A stretch of 64,000 nucleotides of DNA from a virus. Shown here piece by piece: positions 5,913 to 13,405 of the stretch (positions within the stretch are counted from its first letter, which is position 1; every line of letters starts with the position of its first letter). The stretch is from the IMG/VR virus record IMGVR_UViG_3300027963_000041, positions 1 through 64,000 of that record; one strand, 5' to 3'. Position numbers and translations under genes: made by a program. The notes below the pieces were generated by a model that saw only the letters and a list, made by a program, of their open reading frames with translations, searched no databases and was not told the origin of the DNA.

Positions 5913-6695
5913 TTATCTACCTATATAAACTTGAGGCAACGCTTCTCTGCGGCGTTCCTCTTCTGTTTTTGGAAAAAACTCATTACCATATTGAGGGTAC
6001 ATTCGCTGACGGCTTTGTGCTACTAACATCATAATAAAACAAAAGACAAAGATTATAAACATTATGGCTATGCCCCAAAGAAATTGAATTTGAATTTCTT
6101 TTTTTCTTTTGGCGTTACGTTTATCTTCTATGGCTTGGCGTTGCATCTGTTTAGCGATTAGAACACTTTGTTCTTTACCCATTTGCTTCATCATTTCTTC
6201 TACTTCAGTATACAGCGCACCTAATTCTTTAGGGCATTGATACACCATCAATTCACGCAATTCAATTTCCATTTGTTGTAATTGCTTTCTCATCAATACA
6301 CGCTGTAAAGCACGTTTGCCTAAACTTGCATCACCTGTATAAACTTGAGTCTTAGCACGTTTTTCTTCTTCTGCAAACACCGCCATACACTTGTGAAAGT
6401 TGTCATAATATGTTCCTAGATGTTCACCTATCTGAGTATAGACACTAGTATGTTCATCTGAATTGGCTTTTTTGTTTAATGTTATTACACGATTTTTCTC
6501 TTCAATGTATGCATTGCGTTCTGTAACTGTTGCTGGTTTGTCAGGTGGATGTAATTTGTGAAACTGATCATCTAAATCTTTAAGAACGTCTTTAACGTCA
6601 CCGGCGGCGCCTTTAATGTCTTTATAAAGTTTACACCCGGCTTTGACTGCGGAGACTGCTCCGTTAGCGAGTGCAAAGAGGGTTAGTGGATCCAT
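5913..6695 (-). CDS. Membrane protein with long coiled-coil, paralogue of 6822-7439
   Basis: A 260-residue protein. It begins MDPLTLFALANGAVSAVKAG and continues with charged helices. One hydrophobic segment (about residues 203-226, FLWGIAIMFIIFVFCF) is followed by a short polar tail. The start resembles the gene two places upstream (MDPITIGLAFSAAQSAVSY...KDI), so the two look like diverged duplicates. Function not recognised. Its gene order in a membrane-protein operon suggests a complex in the host envelope. Confidence 0.7.
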   Translation of the reverse strand: MDPLTLFALANGAVSAVKAGCKLYKDIKGAAGDVKDVLKDLDDQFHKLHPPDKPATVTERNAYIEEKNRVITLNKKANSDEHTSVYTQIGEHLGTYYDNFHKCMAVFAEEEKRAKTQVYTGDASLGKRALQRVLMRKQLQQMEIELRELMVYQCPKELGALYTEVEEMMKQMGKEQSVLIAKQMQRQAIEDKRNAKRKKEIQIQFLWGIAIMFIIFVFCFIMMLVAQSRQRMYPQYGNEFFPKTEEERRREALPQVYIGR

Positions 6696-6818
6696 TTATT
6701 TGTATCGATCCTTATCATTGTACCAATCTTTAAACATAACACCAAACACCATTAGTAAAGGTATCATGCATAACAAGAATAGCATGTCGTTAAAGGTAAT
6801 AATTATATTAAAGTACAT
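6696..6818 (-). CDS. Very small membrane protein (40 aa)
   Basis: A 40-residue reading frame in the gap between the two paralogues: MYFNIIITFND, a hydrophobic stretch (MLFLLCMIPLLMVFGVMF) and a charged tail KDWYNDKDRYK. GGAGG, inside the end of the upstream gene, lies at good spacing, and its stop abuts the start of the next gene. The packing supports a real gene. One membrane span; function unknown. Confidence 0.65.
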   Translation of the reverse strand: MYFNIIITFNDMLFLLCMIPLLMVFGVMFKDWYNDKDRYK

Positions 6819-6821
6819 AAG

Positions 6822-7439
6822 TTAGCCTCCGCCAATTGCTTTATCTCGGTCTTCGCGCTCTTTTTTCTCGCGTTCTTTTTGTTGCTGTCGTATAACTAAT
6901 AGTCTCTTGGCAACTTTTTCTTCATAGATTCTTTTTTCTTCCATTGCACCATATATTCCAATACCACCCATGGCAAGTGCAAATAAAATAATGGACCCTG
7001 CAATAAAATACATAGCAAAGATAAACTGATCTGCCATCTTTTTTTTGTGTGCTAGTTGTCGTTCTTCTTCTGCACGTTGTGCATCGGCACGTGCCTTGAA
7101 CAGCCTAGTACGCTCGGCAATCATTTGTTCCCAGATTTGTGGTTTGCCTAACTGCCAAAGAATCATGTCTTTGAGTTCACGTTCTGCTTGACGCAATGCA
7201 TCACTATGCATGGCAATTTGAAGTGCTTCGTGTCCTAACTCGGCATCTGTTTTACCTAGTAGATTAGCCTTGGCTTTTAATTTTGTTCGTTCACGATGAA
7301 TGGCATCTGAAGATTCAAAAAATTTGCTGAATTGTCCTGCAAGACTATTAATGTCTTTGCCTAGTGCAACGGCCTGTTTAATGTAACTAACTGCACTCTG
7401 TGCGGCTGAGAATGCAAGACCTATTGTAATTGGATCCAT
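6822..7439 (-). CDS. Membrane protein with coiled-coil, paralogue of 5913-6695
   Basis: A 205-residue protein: N-terminal MDPITIGLAFSAAQSAVSY, long charged helices, a hydrophobic segment (FIFAMYFIAGSIILFALAMGG, about residues 138-160) and a very charged C-terminal helix (RQQQKEREKKEREDRDK). No family recognised. The conserved N-terminus shared with its paralogue could be a targeting or assembly signal. Confidence 0.7.
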   Translation of the reverse strand: MDPITIGLAFSAAQSAVSYIKQAVALGKDINSLAGQFSKFFESSDAIHRERTKLKAKANLLGKTDAELGHEALQIAMHSDALRQAERELKDMILWQLGKPQIWEQMIAERTRLFKARADAQRAEEERQLAHKKKMADQFIFAMYFIAGSIILFALAMGGIGIYGAMEEKRIYEEKVAKRLLVIRQQQKEREKKEREDRDKAIGGG

Positions 7440-7441
7440 GA

Positions 7442-7675
7442 TTAACTGCCAAGTTTACATATTTCTTTATGCAGTCTGTTTGAACAATCTTTAATTACCC
7501 ATTGAACACAATACACTTTACGGTCAAATACGTCTCCTGTCCACATCCAACGGGCGCAGGTTCTTACTTCGTCCGATTTTTTAGGACTTTTTTTTATCTC
7601 AGCACTTGCAGTTAAAATGATCAAACATAATATAATTGATAAAAATTTTACAAGACGATAGGAAGCCAAAGCCAC
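7442..7675 (-). CDS. Small exported cysteine-containing protein
   Basis: A 77-residue protein with an N-terminal signal sequence (FLSIILCLIILTASA) and a mature part with five Cys and several Trp (CARWMWTGDVFDRKVYCVQWVIKDC). Disulfide bonding in the periplasm is likely. Its 5' end overlaps the upstream DUF4337-like gene by 28 bases. Function unknown. Confidence 0.65.
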   Translation of the reverse strand: MALASYRLVKFLSIILCLIILTASAEIKKSPKKSDEVRTCARWMWTGDVFDRKVYCVQWVIKDCSNRLHKEICKLGS

Positions 7676-8208
7676 AGACCCTGACTCATAAGTAATGCCG
7701 CACCGAGTCCAACTAAAATACTACTCCAATACAATGACATGCTAACTGCTAAAATACTTGCAGTCAGTAAAACAATTGCGATTTGAAATGCAGAACCAGC
7801 AAATGTCATCCAAGGACCAGACTTACGAATCTGGTCACGTTCGGCTTCAAGGGCACGTGCCTTTGCCATTAGTTCTTTCTTACCTTCACCTGTTGCAGGC
7901 TCAGATTCATATCTATCAATCTTTGCTGTTAACTTGTCTGCTTTGTCAAATTGTTTTCTGTCAATAGCATCATCTCTAGCCATTTCTGCGAGAGTTTGCT
8001 TAACTGATTTTGCTTGATAGAATGCCCATGTATTGTTTGCACTAATTGTATTGTTCAATACTTTACTGCTATTACCACTTGAAATATAGGTATTGATTGC
8101 AAGCAAAGCGGCTAGAACAGTAATCAACCATCCTGCTTTGTCTTTGATATTTGCTTCACGTTCACTACGCGACAATGGTTTCTTTTCTGATAATACTACT
8201 TCTGCCAT
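7648..8208 (-). CDS. DUF4337-like membrane protein
   Basis: A 186-residue protein. One N-terminal span (about residues 26-44), a central helical region with NNTWAFYQAKSVKQTLAEMARD, and two C-terminal hydrophobic segments. The WAFYQAKS motif and topology match DUF4337 proteins, whose biochemical role is unknown. It lies mid-operon among other membrane proteins. Confidence 0.75.
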   Translation of the reverse strand: MAEVVLSEKKPLSRSEREANIKDKAGWLITVLAALLAINTYISSGNSSKVLNNTISANNTWAFYQAKSVKQTLAEMARDDAIDRKQFDKADKLTAKIDRYESEPATGEGKKELMAKARALEAERDQIRKSGPWMTFAGSAFQIAIVLLTASILAVSMSLYWSSILVGLGAALLMSQGLWLWLPIVL

Positions 8209-8209
8209 T

Positions 8210-8560
8210 TTAGTGTTCCTTCAATGGTCCAACTTTTTTCGTTACACCTGCTCTGTCTTCAAGAATAGCAATGTGTGTTCTATTCTCCATAATAGCGTCA
8301 CGGTTCTTTTGAATTTCTTTTTCTAAGTCTTGGCGTAGTTTTTCGCGAGCCAATTCAGCACCGCTATTGCTAGCCTGCTTGTTATCTGTAGTAACAACTA
8401 AACTCACTTTTTGATTCAGAATGGTCACATCATGTTGAATAGAACCTAATGCTTGAATTAAATATCCAACTGAACCAACTAATAAAGGTAATAGAGCAAA
8501 TAATAATTTCTCTATAAACGCACCTTTTTCATGCGCTTGTTCTGCTGTTTTTTCTGCCAT
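8210..8560 (-). CDS. Membrane-anchored coiled-coil protein
   Basis: A 116-residue protein with one hydrophobic segment (FALLPLLVGSVGYLIQAL, about residues 21-38) followed by a charged helical region ending in KENRTHIAILEDRA-type heptads. It follows the tiny membrane gene at 8562-8711 by one base. The architecture recalls spanin or holin accessory proteins, but no clear signature is seen. Confidence 0.65.
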   Translation of the reverse strand: MAEKTAEQAHEKGAFIEKLLFALLPLLVGSVGYLIQALGSIQHDVTILNQKVSLVVTTDNKQASNSGAELAREKLRQDLEKEIQKNRDAIMENRTHIAILEDRAGVTKKVGPLKEH

Positions 8561-8561
8561 T

Positions 8562-8711
8562 TTATTTTCCTTTGTTATGCAAATCGAATAATGATTTGAC
8601 TTTTTCTTCTAATACCCCAATTCGCACGTCCATTTTAGCCAAAACTATGACTAAAGTAATGAATGCTAAGAATACTGGCCATGCTTTTAAAAGTATCTCT
8701 ACAATGTCCAT
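8562..8711 (-). CDS. Tiny membrane protein (49 aa), first gene of the operon
   Basis: MDIVEILLKAWPVFLAFITL is followed by further hydrophobic residues and a polar heptad-like tail (MDVRIGVLEEKVKSLFDLHN). GGAGG lies eight bases before the start. The stop is one base from the next start codon, so the pair is translationally coupled. One membrane span plus a short coiled coil; holin-like size, function unproven. Confidence 0.7.
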   Translation of the reverse strand: MDIVEILLKAWPVFLAFITLVIVLAKMDVRIGVLEEKVKSLFDLHNKGK

Positions 8712-8741
8712 AACTATTATCCTCCCTAGGACTTGACAACA

Positions 8742-8749
8742 TATTTATG
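8742..8749 (-). promoter_or_regulatory. T4-type late promoter (CATAAATA)
   Basis: On the minus strand CATAAATA lies about 31 bases upstream of the start at 8711, in a short intergenic gap. This is the single-box form used by T4 sigma-gp55 with co-activator gp33, and gp33 is encoded at 33868. The minus-strand membrane operon is therefore probably expressed late. Confidence 0.6.
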
Positions 8750-8787
8750 GTAAACCAAGTTTTTGATAATTATCAGAGGGAGATTTT

Positions 8788-8844
8788 GTTGTTTTTATGC
8801 AACAAAAAGAAAACCCTTGACAAGTGTGCCCATTGTGGTATACT
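8788..8844 (+). promoter_or_regulatory. Promoter with upstream GTTG-N8-CAAC dyad (copy 1)
   Basis: Dyad GTTG-TTTTTATG-CAAC (8788-8803), 13 bases, TTGACA (8817-8822), 16 bases, TATACT (8839-8844). In this copy the flanks extend the pairing to 8 bp (TTTTGTTG/CAACAAAA). Drives the gene at 8874. One of six such units. Confidence 0.85.
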
Positions 8845-8873
8845 AGAGTCTGATTAATCGAAAAGGAAACAAA

Positions 8874-9128
8874 ATGTCTCTGACTGCCTATGTTGACCGA
8901 AAAAATGCATTCGCTAAAATCTTCGGTAGCCGCCAACTAAGTTTGCAAAATGCGGCTGACCGCCAATCCATTGCTGATAGCATTGATTCGGATTTAAGTC
9001 CCGAAAACCTGACTTGTGACGGTGAATTGAGCCGTAGCCAAGTACAGGCTCGTTACAAGACTTTGACCAAAGCCGCTAAAGAACTGCAAAAACTTGATCC
9101 TTCCGTTAAGTTTTACGAATTTGCATAG
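8874..9128 (+). CDS. Small early-type protein, unknown
   Basis: An 84-residue soluble, mostly helical protein. AAAAGGAAA precedes the start, and the promoter at 8817-8844 lies directly upstream. It begins its own short transcription unit and is followed by another promoter. No motif recognised. Confidence 0.75.
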   Translation: MSLTAYVDRKNAFAKIFGSRQLSLQNAADRQSIADSIDSDLSPENLTCDGELSRSQVQARYKTLTKAAKELQKLDPSVKFYEFA

Positions 9129-9129
9129 T

Positions 9130-9186
9130 GTTGTAAAAATACAACAAAAAGAAAACCCTTGACATTTACCATGAAACGTGTAGAAT
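9130..9186 (+). promoter_or_regulatory. Promoter with GTTG-N8-CAAC dyad (copy 2)
   Basis: Dyad GTTG-TAAAAATA-CAAC (9130-9145), 13 bases, TTGACA (9159-9164), 16 bases, TAGAAT (9181-9186). The dyad begins two bases after the preceding stop codon. Confidence 0.85.
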
Positions 9187-9224
9187 AGGTACTGTAGTGA
9201 GTTGATAGTGATACGGAGATTGAA

Positions 9225-9317
9225 ATGATGACATTCTTGATGATTCTTGTTGGTTTGTTTACTGTGGCAGTACTTTTCGGTGCCGCTGTAAGTGAGTCTG
9301 TTACAACTTTGGGATAA
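9225..9317 (+). CDS. Micro-protein with one membrane span (30 aa)
   Basis: MMTFLMILVGLFTVAVLFGA followed by a short polar tail. ACGGAG lies upstream and a strong promoter precedes it. It ends six bases before the next start. Almost the whole protein is one hydrophobic helix. Confidence 0.55.
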   Translation: MMTFLMILVGLFTVAVLFGAAVSESVTTLG

Positions 9318-9322
9318 TTGAT

Positions 9323-9577
9323 ATGCGTACAAAAACTTTTATTGACGGCTTTAAGAATTCACAAAAAATCCGTGTGATGTTTGAAGGTTTCGGTGTTTAC
9401 ACTACAGTCGGTGGTGTTTGCGAAACTTTCGCTACCGCTAGCCATAGCGCCGCCGCTTGTGATGCATTGTTGAAGTTGGCTTATATGCGCCGCACGGCAG
9501 AGAGAGCCGGCGATTTGATTCCAGTTGGTTTGGGTTATACAACCCGCGGTATGCAAGTTCAAATTGATTTGATTTAA
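9323..9577 (+). CDS. Small protein, unknown
   Basis: An 84-residue protein with an Ala/Cys-containing middle (SHSAAACDALLKLAYMRRTAER) and a beta-like C-terminus. In a tight operon with 9225 and 9587. No family recognised. Confidence 0.7.
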   Translation: MRTKTFIDGFKNSQKIRVMFEGFGVYTTVGGVCETFATASHSAAACDALLKLAYMRRTAERAGDLIPVGLGYTTRGMQVQIDLI

Positions 9578-9586
9578 GGAAATAAA

Positions 9587-9823
9587 ATGGATACGTTGAC
9601 TACAGATATTTCTTACGGAATGTTTAGTTCCGAGGGTAACTTAGCCGTTCATGGTGTTGTTGTTGCCGCAATAACAATGAACCTGACATGGCCACAAACT
9701 TACAAGTGTCTCAACATGTTAGCCAAAAATGATTATAGCAAATTTGGTGAAGCAATGGACACCGATGTGCGCGAAGCCGTCTACAATACTTGTGGTTTTA
9801 CTTCTGACTTTTATGGAGCGTAA
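9587..9823 (+). CDS. Small protein, unknown
   Basis: A 78-residue protein preceded by AAGGAAATAAA. It reads as a small helical domain (WPQTYKCLNMLAKNDYSKFG). It is followed one base later by the next start, so likely coupled. Confidence 0.7.
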   Translation: MDTLTTDISYGMFSSEGNLAVHGVVVAAITMNLTWPQTYKCLNMLAKNDYSKFGEAMDTDVREAVYNTCGFTSDFYGA

Positions 9824-9824
9824 T

Positions 9825-10004
9825 ATGAAAATCGAAACAGCAATTGGTATTTTGGAAAAAGAACGTCAATTTTTGGGCATGGGTTTTTTGGACTTGTTGC
9901 AGGACATTCAAAAACACGGAAAGATGATTTACTCGGAACGTGTCATGGAAGCCTTTGAACGGTTCATGATTGACGGTCGCCGTATGTTCGCAACTGTTGC
10001 GTAA
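9825..10004 (+). CDS. Small helical protein, unknown
   Basis: A 59-residue protein (MKIETAIGILEKERQFLGMG...) starting one base after the previous stop, with TGGAGCG as ribosome site. An earlier in-frame ATG at 9729 lies inside the preceding gene and is not needed. Its 3' end overlaps the dyad of the next promoter. Confidence 0.65.
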   Translation: MKIETAIGILEKERQFLGMGFLDLLQDIQKHGKMIYSERVMEAFERFMIDGRRMFATVA

Positions 10005-10053
10005 AAACAACACTTTAGATAGTGCTTGACGGGACGGCAAAAACCTGTATAAT
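9996..10053 (+). promoter_or_regulatory. Promoter with GTTG-N8-CAAC dyad (copy 3)
   Basis: Dyad GTTG-CGTAAAAA-CAAC (9996-10011), 14 bases, TTGACG (10026-10031), 16 bases, TATAAT (10048-10053). The dyad lies in the last codons of the preceding gene, so the element was kept despite coding overlap. Confidence 0.8.
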
Positions 10054-10083
10054 AGGTACTGTACTGATTGATAAGGACTTGAT

Positions 10084-10833
10084 ATGAAACTGCTTTCTAC
10101 CGGAAACCCCAAAATTCTCAAGGGCATGGCTCAAGGTTACAATACCTATATCCTGCACCTTGCACCGGCTAATGTTAGCGGTTATGAAACCTGTCCAAAG
10201 CGCACCGCGGGTTGTACTGCCGCCTGCCTGAATACGGCTGGTCGCGGTGGTATGTTTAAGCGTGGCGAATCCACTAACGTGATCCAAGAAGCCCGTAAGC
10301 GTAAGACCCGTTTGTTTTTTGAGAACCGTACCGAATTTATGCGTTTACTTGTTGCCGATATTGAATTGGCGATCAAGCAAAGCAAGCGCCTTGGTTTGAT
10401 TCCTGTGTTCCGTTTGAACGGCACCAGCGACCTTTCTTTTGAAAAGTATGAGGTTGTTCGTAACCAAAAATTGTTTCGTAACATTTTCTCTGCCTTTGCC
10501 GAAGTCCAATTCTATGATTATACAAAGGTGCTTGGACGTAAAGTAACCGCGATTGAAAATTATCACTTGACATTTTCTGCCGCCGACGGCAATGATGCCG
10601 ATGTTGTAAAAGCAATCCAACAAGGTTACAATGTTGCTACCGTGTTTGGTATCAAGAAAACCCTGCCAATGCCTGAGGCTTATATGGGCTTGCCAGTGTT
10701 CAATGGTGACGAATCCGACTTGCGTTTCCTTGATCCAAAAGGTGTTGTGGTTGGCTTGTATGCTAAAGGCAAGGCTAAAAAAGACACCAGCGGTTTTGTG
10801 AAATATCCTACTCTTATGTTGATGGCCGCTTAA
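10084..10833 (+). CDS. Gp88-family phage protein
   Basis: A 249-residue protein with the hallmark start LLSTGNPKILKG, then SGYETCPKRTAGCTAACLNTAGRG. Three clustered Cys (about 37, 44, 48) are followed by a conserved LNGTSDLSFEKY and an ADGNDADV segment. This matches the Gene product 88 family known from mycobacteriophages and other phages. The family's function is not established; the Cys cluster suggests metal or cluster binding. Driven by the promoter just upstream. Confidence 0.75.
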   Translation: MKLLSTGNPKILKGMAQGYNTYILHLAPANVSGYETCPKRTAGCTAACLNTAGRGGMFKRGESTNVIQEARKRKTRLFFENRTEFMRLLVADIELAIKQSKRLGLIPVFRLNGTSDLSFEKYEVVRNQKLFRNIFSAFAEVQFYDYTKVLGRKVTAIENYHLTFSAADGNDADVVKAIQQGYNVATVFGIKKTLPMPEAYMGLPVFNGDESDLRFLDPKGVVVGLYAKGKAKKDTSGFVKYPTLMLMAA

Positions 10834-10834
10834 A

Positions 10835-11080
10835 ATGAAATCCAAAATTTTTATTATTCAACGTGAAAACGATAAGTATTTTAAACAGAAATTGCCTACA
10901 TGGCGAAATGGTTTTTGTGAAATTATGCGGAGTGTTACTGTAGAACCAGACCCGCATAATGTTTATGATTGTTGGGGTACTATCGAAGCATACGGACAAA
11001 AACTTTTTGTTTATGCCAACGATTATGAAGGTGAAGAAAAATTGTGGCAAATTTATGGTGTTGCGAAAGGCAAGAAATAA
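10835..11080 (+). CDS. Small protein, unknown
   Basis: An 81-residue basic and aromatic protein starting one base after the Gp88-family gene. No motif recognised. Its stop overlaps the next ATG (TAATG), so the two are coupled. Confidence 0.65.
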   Translation: MKSKIFIIQRENDKYFKQKLPTWRNGFCEIMRSVTVEPDPHNVYDCWGTIEAYGQKLFVYANDYEGEEKLWQIYGVAKGKK

Positions 11081-11301
11081 TGATTCGTAATAAGCGTAAA
11101 AATGCAAAGCCTGTAATTGACCTGACTGGTCCACAAGGCAATGCATTTTATTTGATGGGCGTAGTATTGAAAACTTTCCGACAATCTGGTGCGCCTGAAT
11201 TGGGTGAATCGATTGTTGAAGAAATGAAAAAAGGTGACTATGAACACCTAGTAAAAACTTTTGATTTGTATCTCGGTGAACATTTTATTTTGGAGCGTTA
11301 A
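11080..11301 (+). CDS. Small protein, unknown
   Basis: A 73-residue protein with a very basic N-terminus (MIRNKRKNAK) and a helical remainder. The start overlaps the previous stop by one base. An in-frame ATG at 11044 inside the preceding gene is less likely. Confidence 0.65.
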   Translation: MIRNKRKNAKPVIDLTGPQGNAFYLMGVVLKTFRQSGAPELGESIVEEMKKGDYEHLVKTFDLYLGEHFILER

Positions 11302-11303
11302 AA

Positions 11304-11738
11304 ATGGGTACTCGGTCTTTAACTTTTGTGTACGATGGTTCCAATTCCGATGACGGAACTAATGAACCGATCATGTGCATCTATCGGCAATTCGATGGCT
11401 ATCCCTCAGGGCATGGACATGAACTTGCTCAGTTTTTGAATTCTAAAACCCTAGTCAATGGGTATAGTGATAAAAATTCTGCTGAGGCAAATGGCATGGG
11501 TTGCCTTGCCGCACAATTGGTTGTTCAATTGAAACATGGTGTTGGTGGAATTTATATCTACGCACCAATGACTGGCCGTGACTACAGCCAAGATTATGAA
11601 TACCATGTGTATGAAGACAAAGTAATTGTGTATCACGATTTTCCATATGGCGAAAGTCCATATGACCAAGAACCATTGTTCGAAGGTACATGGGAAGAGT
11701 TTGCACAATTTTGTTTAGACCCAGTTTCTGTGGAGTGA
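11304..11738 (+). CDS. Conserved phage protein of the MGTRSLTFVYD type
   Basis: A 144-residue protein starting MGTRSLTFVYDG with a central IYRQFDGYPSGHGHELAQFL motif. I recognise this as a widespread phage family of unknown function. GGAGCG precedes the start. It is rich in Asp, Glu and Tyr, probably cytoplasmic. Confidence 0.75.
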   Translation: MGTRSLTFVYDGSNSDDGTNEPIMCIYRQFDGYPSGHGHELAQFLNSKTLVNGYSDKNSAEANGMGCLAAQLVVQLKHGVGGIYIYAPMTGRDYSQDYEYHVYEDKVIVYHDFPYGESPYDQEPLFEGTWEEFAQFCLDPVSVE

Positions 11739-11740
11739 AT

Positions 11741-11932
11741 ATGCAAGATAGATTCAAAGTTTATTGCGAGTGGTGCCACGATTGGCATTACACCGATGAA
11801 GTTGAAATGTTGAATATAGAAGAAGACATTCAAGGGCGTGATGTGATGCACTTTGAATGCGGACAACCACCTTCATGGAACGAAGACATTTCACGGTACG
11901 ATGGTACTTCCTCACTTGTTTATAGAGAATGA
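11741..11932 (+). CDS. Small CxxC protein
   Basis: A 63-residue acidic protein with CEWCHDWH near the N-terminus and HFECGQ later, which could bind one zinc ion (three Cys plus His). The start at 11741 has TGGAG upstream. Function unknown. Confidence 0.65.
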   Translation: MQDRFKVYCEWCHDWHYTDEVEMLNIEEDIQGRDVMHFECGQPPSWNEDISRYDGTSSLVYRE

Positions 11933-11943
11933 TAAGGTGAACT

Positions 11944-12324
11944 GTGGGAACGAATTACTACGTTGCAAAGAATCTGTGCGAATGTTGTAATCGCTATGAT
12001 GAAGAATACCATATTGGTAAAGCATCATATGGTTGGGCATTTTCGTTTCAAGGTTATCGTGCCGAACGTCTTGTTTCTTGGCGGGCATGGAAAGAATTTC
12101 TGAAAGATAAAATTATCATTGATGAATATGGAGAGCGGACCAATTACGATTGGTTTGTCAATTATATTGAAGAAAATAAATCCCCAGGATACGTTCGCGA
12201 AGATGGACACAAAAATCTTCAACATAACGAACAAGGTAAAATTGATAAGCGTCCATGGTTCAATCCCGAACATGATTGGGATGACGAAGATGGTTATGCT
12301 TTTTGTGCTAGAGAGTTTTCATAA
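11944..12324 (+). CDS. Phage protein with Cys-rich N-terminus (GTG start)
   Basis: A 126-residue protein, (M)GTNYYVAKNLCECCNRYDEEYHIG, followed by SYGWAFSFQGYR and WRAWKEFLKD. The pattern belongs to a widely distributed phage/bacterial family without assigned function. The start codon is GTG, chosen because AAGGTGA precedes it and the family begins at this Met. CxCC plus later His could form a zinc site. Confidence 0.7.
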   Translation: MGTNYYVAKNLCECCNRYDEEYHIGKASYGWAFSFQGYRAERLVSWRAWKEFLKDKIIIDEYGERTNYDWFVNYIEENKSPGYVREDGHKNLQHNEQGKIDKRPWFNPEHDWDDEDGYAFCAREFS

Positions 12325-12335
12325 AGGAGAAGTGT

Positions 12336-12545
12336 ATGTCAGGTTTTCAAAGTAAAAAAATGTTGTCGGCTAGTCGTGATTCAAAATTGCCAATTGAGGA
12401 ATATGCCAATGCCTTGTTTGAGGCAACTGTAGCCCTTGATGAACGGAATTCCCTCAAACCTACGCCGCAACAAAATCTCATTTGGTTGCAGGCTTTGTCG
12501 GAAATGTGGGTGCGCCAGTCTAGAAGTGAAGTAAGTACTTGCTAA
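12336..12545 (+). CDS. Small conserved phage protein
   Basis: A 69-residue protein beginning MSGFQSKKMLSASRD, a start I have seen in other T4-like phage small proteins. AAAGGAGAAG precedes it. Last gene before a new promoter. Function unknown. Confidence 0.65.
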   Translation: MSGFQSKKMLSASRDSKLPIEEYANALFEATVALDERNSLKPTPQQNLIWLQALSEMWVRQSRSEVSTC

Positions 12546-12563
12546 CTTGTTGATTTTGATAGT

Positions 12564-12621
12564 GTTGTTTTTATGCAACAAAAAGAAAACCCTTGACAAT
12601 CCTCCACTAGTGCGGTATACT
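12564..12621 (+). promoter_or_regulatory. Promoter with GTTG-N8-CAAC dyad (copy 4)
   Basis: Dyad GTTG-TTTTTATG-CAAC (12564-12579), 13 bases, TTGACA (12593-12598), 17 bases, TATACT (12616-12621). The block from the dyad through TTGACA is nearly identical to copy 1. Confidence 0.87.
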
Positions 12622-12651
12622 GTAATCTGTTGAGTGAGAGGAGTTTTTAAT

Positions 12652-12876
12652 ATGTCTAGATTGATTCGTGAAATGGAAGCAAGGTCTGCGCGGTCTGCAA
12701 TGATTCGCGAAGCCATGCGGGCTTATGAAGAATCCTGCCGCGCTGAGTACGGTTCTCCGTATGCGGCGATGGCTGGTGTCCTTGAATCTCTGTTGACTTC
12801 CCTAGCGGCTGATCGGCTGGATTCTACTGAGGAAGTTGTCCGTTCATTAAAGCGTTTAACTAAAGAGGTGGCATAA
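12652..12876 (+). CDS. Small helical protein, unknown
   Basis: A 74-residue Arg/Ala/Glu-rich helical protein. The start at 12652 has GAGAGGAG at good spacing and is preferred over an in-frame ATG at 12634. Its stop overlaps the next ATG (TAATG). Confidence 0.65.
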   Translation: MSRLIREMEARSARSAMIREAMRAYEESCRAEYGSPYAAMAGVLESLLTSLAADRLDSTEEVVRSLKRLTKEVA

Positions 12877-13292
12877 TGGCTTACATGTCTCAAGAAAAGA
12901 AAACAAAAATTTCGGCTCTGTTGAAACCAATCCTTGCAAAGTACAAAGTGAAAGGTTCGCTAAGTGTGCGTAACCATTCCACAATTTGCTTGACAGTAAA
13001 GGCTGGCGCGATTGACTTTATCGGCAATAGCAACAAGGTTTGTGGCAATGACTTTTATCAAGTCCAGCGCGGCTTCAAGCCGAACACCACTGGCTATGAT
13101 CAAGTGAATCCATATTGGTTTCAAGACCACTATGATGGTGATGCCAAAGCATTTTTGACTGAAGCCTTTAAGGCTCTCAAAGGTGCCGATTGGTTTGATA
13201 AATCGGATGCGATGACGGATTACTTCCACACCGCATACTATGTTGATGTGAATATTGGAAAATGGAACACACCCTACGAATTGGTAAAGTAA
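12876..13292 (+). CDS. Conserved phage protein, unknown
   Basis: A 138-residue protein with a basic N-terminal helix (MSQEKKTKISALLKPILAKY), a beta-rich middle and a C-terminal HTAYYVDVNIGKW. It resembles phage proteins of unassigned function. Translationally coupled to the preceding gene. Confidence 0.65.
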   Translation: MAYMSQEKKTKISALLKPILAKYKVKGSLSVRNHSTICLTVKAGAIDFIGNSNKVCGNDFYQVQRGFKPNTTGYDQVNPYWFQDHYDGDAKAFLTEAFKALKGADWFDKSDAMTDYFHTAYYVDVNIGKWNTPYELVK

Positions 13293-13306
13293 AGCGCCGC
13301 GACTTT

Positions 13307-13405
13307 GTGGCCAAAGACCTGCGTACACCGAAGTATCGTATGCGGGTCGTTGGCGACAAGCGTAAGCGTGATGCAAAACACAAATGGAAATTATATGAAT
13401 CCTGA
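13307..13405 (+). CDS. Possible small basic protein (GTG start)
   Basis: In frame +2 relative to the preceding gene, codons run VAKDLRTPKYRMRVVGDK..KHKWKLYES to TGA. The VAK-L-TPKYR-RVV-DK pattern is typical of tiny basic proteins in phages and proteobacteria. The reading continues upstream as KRRDF without an ATG, so the start (GTG at 13307 or a rarer codon) is uncertain. Confidence 0.4.
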   Translation: MAKDLRTPKYRMRVVGDKRKRDAKHKWKLYES

